Below, one piece after another: positions 55,502 to 62,038 of a DNA stretch of 64,000 bases (position 1 is its first letter; every line of letters starts with the position of its first letter). Below the pieces are notes generated by a model that had not been told where the DNA came from, searched no databases, and worked only from the letters and a program-made list of their open reading frames with translations. The position numbers and the translations under genes were made by a program. This DNA comes from Bacteroidales bacterium (GTDB taxonomy: Bacteria; Bacteroidota; Bacteroidia; Bacteroidales; FEN-979), in NCBI GenBank assembly GCA_023231005.1, contig JALNWG010000002.1:62001-126000 (forward strand). The letters are read 5' to 3'.

Positions 55502-55527
55502 CACTATTAATGTTTTTTTTACTTTCG
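55497..55527 (+). promoter_or_regulatory. Promoter of queD
   Basis: TTTG at 55497-55500, over the mntP stop, and TACTTTCG at 55520-55527 (seven of eight to TAnnTTTG) are exactly 19 bases apart. The queD ATG follows after 19 bases. Confidence 0.55.
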
Positions 55528-55546
55528 TATCTTATTTCCTCTGCCA

Positions 55547-55993
55547 ATGAACTATATCCGGATTACCAAAGAATTCACATTTGAGGCTGCCCATGCACTC
55601 AAAGGATACAATGGGCCTTGTAAAAACATTCATGGTCATTCCTATGAATTATCGGTAACCATCAAAGGAAGACCCAACCCCGATCCTGTTTCTGAAAAAA
55701 ACGGAATGGTTCTTGACTTCGGAGAGCTGAAAAATCTCATTAAAAAGCAGATTATCGATCCTTTTGACCATGCTTTGTTACTGAACAGCGAGGTGGACCA
55801 GAAAGCGTTGTTAAATTTCGGAGAACCTTTTACCAATATTATCTTTCTTCCGTATCAACCTACCAGCGAAAATTTTCTTCTCGATTTTGCCCGGCGGATT
55901 CGCCCGCTCCTGCCTCCCGGAATTCAGCTTTACAGTATGCGCCTTCGTGAAACATCCAGTTCTTTTGCAGAATGGTTTGCAGAAGATAATTGA
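55547..55993 (+). CDS. queD: 6-carboxytetrahydropterin synthase QueD
   Basis: QueD makes 6-carboxy-tetrahydropterin from dihydroneopterin triphosphate in the queuosine pathway (FolE product as substrate). The zinc ligands are in FEAAHALKGYNGPC and NIHGHSYELSV, with CxxxHGH marking QueD over PTPS. MVLDFGELKNLIKKQI and DHALLLNSEV follow, and RETSSSFAEWF holds the catalytic Glu region. Length 148. folE lies at 41.8 kb on the same strand. Confidence 0.93.
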   Translation: MNYIRITKEFTFEAAHALKGYNGPCKNIHGHSYELSVTIKGRPNPDPVSEKNGMVLDFGELKNLIKKQIIDPFDHALLLNSEVDQKALLNFGEPFTNIIFLPYQPTSENFLLDFARRIRPLLPPGIQLYSMRLRETSSSFAEWFAEDN

Positions 55994-56009
55994 CAAAGAG
56001 GAGATTTTA

Positions 56010-56588
56010 TTATTTCTTTTTTTTAATCAGATGAACATCGGCATATAAATCGTCTGCGATTACAATGATTAGATGAGATTCTTCAGGGTAAAGATGCTCA
56101 TCATACCAGGAAGGAGCAAAATTCTTTTCAGCTTCAGAATTTTCATCAGGAGCAATTCGAAGTAAATATTTGCCTGGGACTATCCTTGGAAATTCAAAAA
56201 AACCATTTTCATTGATTATGGCCGACCGATAATGTTTTACCGAATCAAATGGACGTACTTTATCTTCAACTTTAAATAAAACTGCGGTTCCCCTGCATAG
56301 GTATGTTTCTCCTGTATATGCATGACCTCTGATGGTATGATGGTCAACCGTCACCAAATAAACTATACCTAAAAACAGAATGATAGCTGCAGCGGCAAAC
56401 CAGGAAGAAGCTCGGAGTAACCTGGAAGATACTCCCAGGGCCATGGCATTACGATCCCAAAAGCCTATAGATCCATTCTCAGGACGTATTTCGCGACAAA
56501 TTTTTTTCCAAACATCTCCGGGAGGTTCTTTCGAAAAATCCGAAAATGTTTGCTTGAATTTTTTTTCCAGATTATCCGTTTTTTCCAT
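56010..56588 (-). CDS. Membrane protein of ECF module, anti-sigma-like with outer Carboxypeptidase-reg-like domain
   Basis: The 192-residue protein, starting at ATG 56588 (MEKTDNLEKKF), overlaps the sigma factor gene upstream by 17 bases. The N-terminal 50 residues are cytoplasmic and contain FSKEPPGDVWKKICREI. One membrane helix follows at residues 62-81 (SSWFAAAAIILFLGIVYLV). The outer part (87-187) looks like a Carboxypeptidase-D regulatory-type beta domain (GFFEFPRIVPGKYLLRI). The layout, a small cytoplasmic segment, one helix and a periplasmic domain after an ECF sigma gene, suggests an anti-sigma factor, but no FecR or zinc anti-sigma domain is seen. The same cytoplasmic motif occurs in the barrel protein near 60 kb. 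Confidence 0.62.
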   Translation of the reverse strand: MEKTDNLEKKFKQTFSDFSKEPPGDVWKKICREIRPENGSIGFWDRNAMALGVSSRLLRASSWFAAAAIILFLGIVYLVTVDHHTIRGHAYTGETYLCRGTAVLFKVEDKVRPFDSVKHYRSAIINENGFFEFPRIVPGKYLLRIAPDENSEAEKNFAPSWYDEHLYPEESHLIIVIADDLYADVHLIKKKK

Positions 56589-57132
56589 AGTCTGTTCCAG
56601 TAATTCCCATATCATTAAGCCGTTTTCTGAGAAATGCTTTAGCTCTGTGAAGTTGCGACTTTGAGGTGCTTTCAGAGATATTTAACATAATTCCAATCTC
56701 CTGATGATTATATCCCTCAATTACATATAAGTTAAAAACTGTTCGATATCCAATTGGCAAGCCATTGATGACTTTAAGCAGTTCCACAGCTGATAAAATA
56801 GACAAGGCATTCTCGATATTGGTTGCATGCATTGCAGCATCTCCAAGATCTACTTCTACCTGAAATTTTAGTTGCTGTTTATAATAATTGATTGCAGTAG
56901 TTATGATGATACTCCTTATCCAACCTTCCAGAGATCCTTCGAACCGATACATGTGAAGTTTAGCAAATACCCGAACGAATGCAATTTGTAAAAGATCCTC
57001 AGCCTCCATGGAATTATTTGCATACCGCAAACAGATTCCGAACATCTTAGGTGAAAATCGGTTGTACAATTGAGTTTGGGATGCCTTATCTTGTTTCAGA
57101 CAACGTCCTACCAACTCATGGTCGGCGTCCAT
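56572..57132 (-). CDS. ECF-family RNA polymerase sigma factor
   Basis: This 186-residue protein has region 2 (YNRFSPKMFGICLRYANNSM, EAEDLLQIAFVRVFAKL with the GWIRSIIITTAINYYK helix) and region 4 (LPIGYRTVFNLYVIEGYNHQ, EIGIMLNISESTSKSQLHRA). The class resembles the FecI-like sigma factors of Bacteroidetes. It has no N- or C-terminal extension. It is followed by the anti-sigma-like membrane gene and lies next to the second, similar ECF gene at 60.3-60.8 kb. Confidence 0.92.
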   Translation of the reverse strand: MDADHELVGRCLKQDKASQTQLYNRFSPKMFGICLRYANNSMEAEDLLQIAFVRVFAKLHMYRFEGSLEGWIRSIIITTAINYYKQQLKFQVEVDLGDAAMHATNIENALSILSAVELLKVINGLPIGYRTVFNLYVIEGYNHQEIGIMLNISESTSKSQLHRAKAFLRKRLNDMGITGTDYGKNG

Positions 57133-57186
57133 AGGATGCAGATTATTCTGTTTTTCAGTTAGTAAATGTACGCTTTTTTCAATTCC

Positions 57187-57217
57187 AAAAAAAAGGCGCG
57201 GTATTGATCGCGCCTTT
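57187..57217 (-). terminator. Terminator after the T9SS cargo gene
   Basis: The stem AAAGGCGCG (57192-57200), an 8-base loop and CGCGCCTTT (57209-57217) is perfect over 9 positions. On the minus strand it lies about 24 bases beyond the cargo stop and ends in a T-run of eight. It ends the transcript of the first ECF module. Confidence 0.9.
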
Positions 57218-57240
57218 AAGAAAAATGAACCAGATTGAAT

Positions 57241-59013
57241 TTAATATTTTATAAATTTTTTTGTGACAAGCAGGGTATTGTCTGATTGCCTGACAGTTAA
57301 AAAATAAATACCTGTTGGAATAGACTCAATGGGCAAGGTAATCAGTGTTGATCCGTTTACACATTTTCCGAATGCTGAAAGAACGGAAATCCCTATGAGA
57401 TTCCTAACCTCAATGGTCAAAGGAGTGGAATAGCTTGCGTTTACAGGCAGAGTCACAGTTGAATGGGTTGGATTCGGATAGAGATTGCCAAAACTTACCA
57501 GTTGATTTTTCTCCTCCGGATTTCCTGTTATATCATGATTAAAAAGTTCCAGCCGTACTCCAGTAATGACGGGCTTATTGTCATCCAACCAGATGGCTGT
57601 GTAACGCGAATATTTTCCGGGATACTCTACATACAGTTGGTAAGCGCCCAAAGGAAGGTTCCCCAGTTCAAAATGGCCCAAAGAATCGGTTAAGATGAAT
57701 GTTAAAGGATGGAAATTTCCATCCAGAAGATTTACTTGCGCAAATGGTATTTCGGCAATCAATCCATCCGAAGCCACATTGTCAACCAATCCCGATATCT
57801 GGCCCGGACCATCAAGACTTTCCACCACAGACAACAAATGAGTATTTGCAGCAAACACGTTACTGTCGGCAATGATAAGTGGATCCGTGTTCACCCAATT
57901 TAATTGCCGGGGATAATAAGAGGGGAAATAGTGTGAGTGATTAAAAGAACCACTGGTTAATTCTGCCCGAATTAGATAAGAACCAGGAAGAATGTTGGGA
58001 AAGGCATAATAACCAAGGTAGGTAAAATTCAGGGTATCAACCAAGATTATTTTATCCTTTTTAAATCTGAACAGGTAAGCGATTCCGGTATCACCGGCCA
58101 TCACCGGATTGTTAATGGGGAGATCACCGGCAAATAAATGCCCCCCAAGATTATAATACGTTGCAGTAGAAAAAAACTTACAAATTGTATCGGAACAAAT
58201 TACAACGCTTTGATCCATCTGCTTTATTGTCAAACAAACCAAGTGACTACCGGGTATTGTAAACTGATGGGTAACATCACGAGCGTGATACATGGTTCCA
58301 TCGTCAAATTCCCAGTTATAAATAAGATTTTCTCCCACCGATTCATTGACAAATACAAAAGTATTGGGGTTTGGGTTCAGCGAATCCAATATTCCGGTAT
58401 AAGCTGCTTCACAAGCGGGAGCCGGTGTAAGGCGGACAGAATCACAAAAACGGTCATTACACACCGCAATGGAATCACTATTGTATACGGTAAGACAAAC
58501 ATGATAATCGCCAAATCCGGGATAAATATGTACGGGGTTTTTATCACCCGAAACATCTCCATCTCCAAATTCCCAATGCCAATGGTTGATATTTCCGGTG
58601 GAAGTATTGATAAATGTTACCTTCTGTTTGTTTGAATTGTCAACTTGATAATTGAATGTTGCCTTACATTCTCCAACCTGTGGAATAATGACTGTGGTAC
58701 ACAAAATATCATGGCAGATATTTCCCGAATCGGAATTGGAAACAGTCAGACAAACCATATATGTTCCACTTGAAGGATAAGTATGATCCGGGTTTTGAAT
58801 AGTAGAAGTGACACCATCACCAAAGCTCCATTGCCACCGGGTAATCAATCCTGTGGATTGGTCGTGAAAATGGATGGTTTTGGGGTTTAATAGATCCGGA
58901 TCGGAAGTATAAGCGGCATGACATGCTGCAGGTGACATTGGTTCATAAGGTATTTGCCCTGAGCCGGACTGGATTAAAACAAAAAAGATCAAAAAAGTGA
59001 TAGTAAGCCTCAT
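57241..59013 (-). CDS. PKD-repeat protein with T9SS C-terminal sorting domain
   Basis: The 590-residue protein is exported and probably secreted by the T9SS encoded in this window. Signal peptide (RLTITFLIFFVLIQSGSG), then three PKD modules at about 31-105, 116-190, and 200-280, each with WxFGDG- or WEFDDG-type cores and flanking Cys pairs (ICHDILC, VCNDRFC, ICSDTIC). A beta domain at 288-396, a Carboxypeptidase-reg-like domain at 403-490 (LGHFELGNLPLGAYQLYV), and the type A sorting domain at 508-590 (FGNLYPNPTHSTV; YFLTVRQSDNTLLVTKKFIK) follow. The ATG overlaps the upstream gene's stop as ATGA. The role is unknown, likely a surface protein. Confidence 0.9.
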   Translation of the reverse strand: MRLTITFLIFFVLIQSGSGQIPYEPMSPAACHAAYTSDPDLLNPKTIHFHDQSTGLITRWQWSFGDGVTSTIQNPDHTYPSSGTYMVCLTVSNSDSGNICHDILCTTVIIPQVGECKATFNYQVDNSNKQKVTFINTSTGNINHWHWEFGDGDVSGDKNPVHIYPGFGDYHVCLTVYNSDSIAVCNDRFCDSVRLTPAPACEAAYTGILDSLNPNPNTFVFVNESVGENLIYNWEFDDGTMYHARDVTHQFTIPGSHLVCLTIKQMDQSVVICSDTICKFFSTATYYNLGGHLFAGDLPINNPVMAGDTGIAYLFRFKKDKIILVDTLNFTYLGYYAFPNILPGSYLIRAELTSGSFNHSHYFPSYYPRQLNWVNTDPLIIADSNVFAANTHLLSVVESLDGPGQISGLVDNVASDGLIAEIPFAQVNLLDGNFHPLTFILTDSLGHFELGNLPLGAYQLYVEYPGKYSRYTAIWLDDNKPVITGVRLELFNHDITGNPEEKNQLVSFGNLYPNPTHSTVTLPVNASYSTPLTIEVRNLIGISVLSAFGKCVNGSTLITLPIESIPTGIYFLTVRQSDNTLLVTKKFIKY

Positions 59014-60272
59014 GGTTTCCTGATTATTTGTCCGAAATTGTATTGAACACCGATGCCAAGGCCAACCGACCAGGGTCTTTCAACATGGATATTTTCCTGC
59101 TCCACCATCGGATTTAAATAATATTGACAAGAAGGGGCCACATAAAAAGAGATTTTCTTGGTAATTTGATATTCAAGATAAAGATTGGCCCATAGTTGCC
59201 AATTGGTCTTAATTCTGGAAGGAGTTGTTTTATCGATTTTAATAATCCGGGCGTTTGAGTAATTGATCACCGGATCGGCTTCTTTGGTATTGATCAGGAA
59301 CGAAACTGCAGGACCGGCTTGCAAAGTTAAATTAACCCGTTTCGATTCAAAAAAACGGTACCCCAACAAAAATGGAATCTGAATGTAAGTGTATCTGTTA
59401 TTAGTCCGGTCATCAGCCAGATGTTGAATGCTATCATAAACATTTATCGTCTCAGTAATATATTCAATTTGGTTACCCCCATTCACATTGAAGGAAATAA
59501 CGTTATTATAAAATCCGATGCTGTCGCGACTTTTATAATCAATCTTATAAATTCCCTGATCGTAAACATATCCTAATCCGACACCAGTCGCCAGCGAAAA
59601 CCTGGAAATGTGCCAGGTAAGTCCGCCATTGATCCAAAAATTGGTTTTTGAATAGGATGATTCTCCGGAGTAAAATGAAACTTCAGGCTGAATCCCTAAC
59701 TGAGCAGAAAAAAAATGAACAGGTGGAATGTTCCCTTTATGAATTCTTAATATTCCATCGGCTGTATAAAAAGTCAGAATGGTATCTGGTACCGGCAACA
59801 CATCGATTTCTTCAGAATTAAGCGTGTTCATCCTGGAAATATTCACAACATCCGAAATAACGGGGAGTGATGAGGAAAATTCATTTTTGACCCCTGTCTC
59901 CGAATTGCATTGATGAATTTTTTGAGCAGAAGGTTCCGTTTTGATTCTGGCAGGCTGAGAAATGGGAATGGCAGAATGATAGATCTGATGAACCTCAGAA
60001 GAAGGATCGTTTTCTGCAGTCCGGGCAACTGGGGAAGCGGCTCCGGACTGAAAAATTACCCATATAATCGTGGGAACCAATATAAGTGAAGCAATAGCTA
60101 CAAACCAGTATGTTTTTGAAATGTTGGTGAAATTGAAATGGGTCAGTTCCTTCCATAGTAATTTCCGGTTGATCTCTTTCCAAAGCCTTGGTCTTGGTTC
60201 GACCTGATGATTGGAAAGGGTCTCCCTGAAAAGCTGATCCAATTGATCTTGTTCTTTATTGGTATTATTCAT
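59010..60272 (-). CDS. Membrane protein with N-terminal anti-sigma-like segment and C-terminal beta-barrel
   Basis: The 420-residue protein has a cytoplasmic N-terminal segment (LFRETLSNHQVEPRPRLWKE), one membrane helix at about 55-74 (YWFVAIASLILVPTIIWVIF), a low-complexity Ser/Pro/Asn region, and a C-terminal half rich in alternating strands like a small outer-membrane barrel (GGLTWHISRFSLATGVGLGY; YTYIQIPFLLGYRFF; VQYNFGQI near the end). I do not know a named family for the whole chain, though such proteins occur in Bacteroidetes. It overlaps the sigma gene by 8 bases and the cargo gene by 4, so all three are coupled. Confidence 0.72.
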   Translation of the reverse strand: MNNTNKEQDQLDQLFRETLSNHQVEPRPRLWKEINRKLLWKELTHFNFTNISKTYWFVAIASLILVPTIIWVIFQSGAASPVARTAENDPSSEVHQIYHSAIPISQPARIKTEPSAQKIHQCNSETGVKNEFSSSLPVISDVVNISRMNTLNSEEIDVLPVPDTILTFYTADGILRIHKGNIPPVHFFSAQLGIQPEVSFYSGESSYSKTNFWINGGLTWHISRFSLATGVGLGYVYDQGIYKIDYKSRDSIGFYNNVISFNVNGGNQIEYITETINVYDSIQHLADDRTNNRYTYIQIPFLLGYRFFESKRVNLTLQAGPAVSFLINTKEADPVINYSNARIIKIDKTTPSRIKTNWQLWANLYLEYQITKKISFYVAPSCQYYLNPMVEQENIHVERPWSVGLGIGVQYNFGQIIRKP

Positions 60273-60819
60273 TTTTAATATTTAAATCAGCCAGTTTTTT
60301 CTGAAGCATTCGTCGTGCTTTTAAAAGTTGTGTCTTTGAAGTATTTTCGGAAACCTTCAAAGAGTCTGCAATTTCCTTATGACTAAATCCCTCAAAAACA
60401 TACAGATTAAAAACCATCCTGTATCCCGGAGGCAAGGTTTGAATCAAAGCAATTAATTTTTCGGCAGCGATGGGAGCATGGTATGAACTGGAATCATCCC
60501 GGTCGGATATTTCCAATTCGTTGATTTCACTGATATTTTCATGAAATGGTAATTTGCTGTTTTTCCGATAGTAATTCAATGCGTGATTAATCATGATCCT
60601 TTTCATCCAACCCTCAAAAGACCCTTCCTGACGATAGGTTCCAATCTTTTGTAATATTTTTAAAAAGGCTTCCTGCATAATATCTTCAGCCTCATCATAG
60701 TCCTTGGCATAGCGTAAACACAACGCCATCATTACCGGTGCAAACTTGCGGTAGAGGGCGCTTTGTGCGCTGCGCTTTCCTTTAACGCAACCCTCGATGA
60801 TAGAATCGTCGATGAGCAT
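60265..60819 (-). CDS. ECF-family RNA polymerase sigma factor (second copy)
   Basis: The 184-residue protein is a paralogue of the sigma factor at 56.6-57.1 kb. Both share region 2 (FAPVMMALCLRYAKDYDEAE; EGSFEGWMKRIMINHALNYY) and region 4 (LPPGYRMVFNLYVFEGFSHK; EIADSLKVSENTSKTQLLKA). The middle loop between regions 2 and 4 is different and rich in Ser/Asp. It is the first gene of the module sigma-barrel protein-cargo and overlaps the barrel gene by 8 bases. No FecR-like gene is present. Confidence 0.93.
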   Translation of the reverse strand: MLIDDSIIEGCVKGKRSAQSALYRKFAPVMMALCLRYAKDYDEAEDIMQEAFLKILQKIGTYRQEGSFEGWMKRIMINHALNYYRKNSKLPFHENISEINELEISDRDDSSSYHAPIAAEKLIALIQTLPPGYRMVFNLYVFEGFSHKEIADSLKVSENTSKTQLLKARRMLQKKLADLNIKNE

Positions 60820-60899
60820 TCAACCTTAGTTTTTAAAAGACACCTGTAACACCAATAGGTTGCCTATGATTTATTTTTATTATACGGCAAAAACCGGTA

Positions 60900-61105
60900 C
60901 TTATTCCAGTAAAGTTTTCAGATTTGTAGAAATTGTATTCAAAGATATTTTTCACCAGATCTGCTTTATAGACGAAATATGCATATCAGCTTTTTTGGAA
61001 AATGCCAAGTTGTTTAGCAACATCATCCATCGTTATACTCTTCACTACCAAACTGTTGTCAGATATTCTTTCCTGTTCCAGAATATGATTAATATTGGAA
61101 TCCAT
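60900..61105 (-). pseudogene. Relic of a TetR-family regulator (N-terminal part)
   Basis: On the minus strand the frame from ATG at 61105 reads ...VVKSITMDDVAKQLGIFQKS, then a TGA at 60986-60988, then YAYFVYKADLVKNIFEYNF in the same frame. This aligns with the TetR helix-turn-helix of the neighbouring intact gene (VRSVSMDDICQDLGMSKKN and LYATSKKELVTKL), and with the family consensus in which a Leu-Tyr pair stands where the TGA-Tyr is. The stop sits inside the HTH and no C-terminal ligand-binding domain follows, so this is a decayed copy. It lies just downstream of the intact tetR gene. Confidence 0.7.
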
Positions 61106-61118
61106 TTGACAAAGGTAT

Positions 61119-61193
61119 AAAAACGGAAACGTTTTTTATTTTTCCTGCATCGAATCAGGAAACGAAAAACCACAAAGGAATTAGGACTTCCTT
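61119..61193. repeat. Three adjacent short inverted repeats
   Basis: First, AAAAACG (61119-61125), loop GAAA, CGTTTTT (61130-61136). Second, TTTCCTG (61141-61147), 8-base loop, CAGGAAA (61156-61162). Third, AAGGAA (61175-61180), 7-base loop, TTCCTT (61188-61193). They lie just past the tetR stop and could be its transcript end, but only the first has a T-run. Confidence 0.4.
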
Positions 61194-61197
61194 GAAA

Positions 61198-61824
61198 TCA
61201 GGCAAATTTGTTCAAGTTTAATTTTCGCTTTTGTCTTTCGTAGTATTCAATCCCATTCTGATTTGCAATACCCCGGATAAAATTGTCGAACATAACATCA
61301 AACAATGTCTGGAATGAGAATTTATCGGCAGGAAAAAATTCAGGGTTATGCAGGTCAATCAATCGACGGATATATAACCGTGCAACCAATTCAATGCTAA
61401 GATCATCCCGGTACATACCCTGGGCTATTCCTTTTTGAATATTGATTTTGATTTTTTCAAAAATGAACTCAATCCGGTCATCTATGTGTTTATGATAAAT
61501 TTCAGGATAGTATTTGTTCAGGTCAAAGGTGAGTGAAGGAGTAACATCGCGAAACCGTTCCCCTATCTCTCTGCTTACAATAAGCAGAATATCAACAGCA
61601 TTCACACCTTCAAAATTATATTGATCAAAAATGATCTCAAAATTTTGTCTTTCCAGTTCCAACAATTTCGTTACCAATTCTTTTTTACTGGTAGCATATA
61701 AATTAAGATTTTTTTTCGACATTCCCAGATCCTGGCAAATGTCGTCCATTGAAACACTTCTCACTCCATATTTGTAAAAAAGTTCACGAACTCTTTCGAG
61801 AATATTTATCAATGATTTTTCCAT
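61198..61824 (-). CDS. TetR/AcrR-family transcriptional regulator
   Basis: The start is ATG at 61824 (MEKSLINILERV), giving 208 residues. The N-terminal HTH is clear: VRELFYKYGVRSVSMDDICQ, DLGMSKKNLNLYATSKKELV. The C-terminal ligand-binding part has no match that I can name beyond the AcrR-type length, and contains YPEIYHKHIDDRIEFIF. The divergent polytopic membrane gene at 62039 is a possible target. A decayed copy of the HTH lies just downstream. Confidence 0.9.
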   Translation of the reverse strand: MEKSLINILERVRELFYKYGVRSVSMDDICQDLGMSKKNLNLYATSKKELVTKLLELERQNFEIIFDQYNFEGVNAVDILLIVSREIGERFRDVTPSLTFDLNKYYPEIYHKHIDDRIEFIFEKIKINIQKGIAQGMYRDDLSIELVARLYIRRLIDLHNPEFFPADKFSFQTLFDVMFDNFIRGIANQNGIEYYERQKRKLNLNKFA

Positions 61825-61849
61825 AATTAATTTTAACAAACGGAGGGCG

Positions 61850-61857
61850 CAAATATA
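61850..61857 (-). promoter_or_regulatory. -7 box for tetR
   Basis: On the minus strand these bases read TATATTTG, a full TAnnTTTG match 25 bases before the tetR ATG. A TTTG lies 25 bases upstream of the box (61883-61886), longer than usual. Confidence 0.4.
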
Positions 61858-62006
61858 GAAAAAATGGATTAATAAGGAACATCAAATTTCCAGGTTTGAG
61901 GGAGAAATGGAGAAATTTTGCCGGATCAAGTTGATAAATCATCTGTCGATTTTGAAGATTTGTCAAAATTAGTTTGGATTTCGCTGGAATGCAAAAGATT
62001 TGTCTT

Positions 62007-62014
62007 TACTTTTG
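62007..62014 (+). promoter_or_regulatory. -7 box for the polytopic membrane gene
   Basis: TACTTTTG is a full TAnnTTTG match 24 bases before the ATG at 62039. The nearest TTTG upstream (61973-61976) is 30 bases away, too far, so the -33 element is unclear. Confidence 0.38.
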
Positions 62015-62038
62015 TTATGGATTTGATTCCTATAGCTC

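Larger units (their letters stand above)
60820..61197. other. 378-base stretch without an intact gene
   Basis: This stretch lies between the second ECF sigma gene and the intact tetR gene. It contains the tetR relic (60900-61105) and, at 61119-61193, three small inverted repeats in a row. A plus-strand open frame of 86 codons at 60860-61120 overlaps the relic and has no family features, so I do not call it a gene. Confidence 0.6.

Noticed and set aside
60860..61120. Plus-strand open frame of 86 codons between the ECF sigma gene and tetR
   Set aside because: It overlaps a recognisable decayed TetR HTH on the minus strand and shows no family motif, so it is a shadow.
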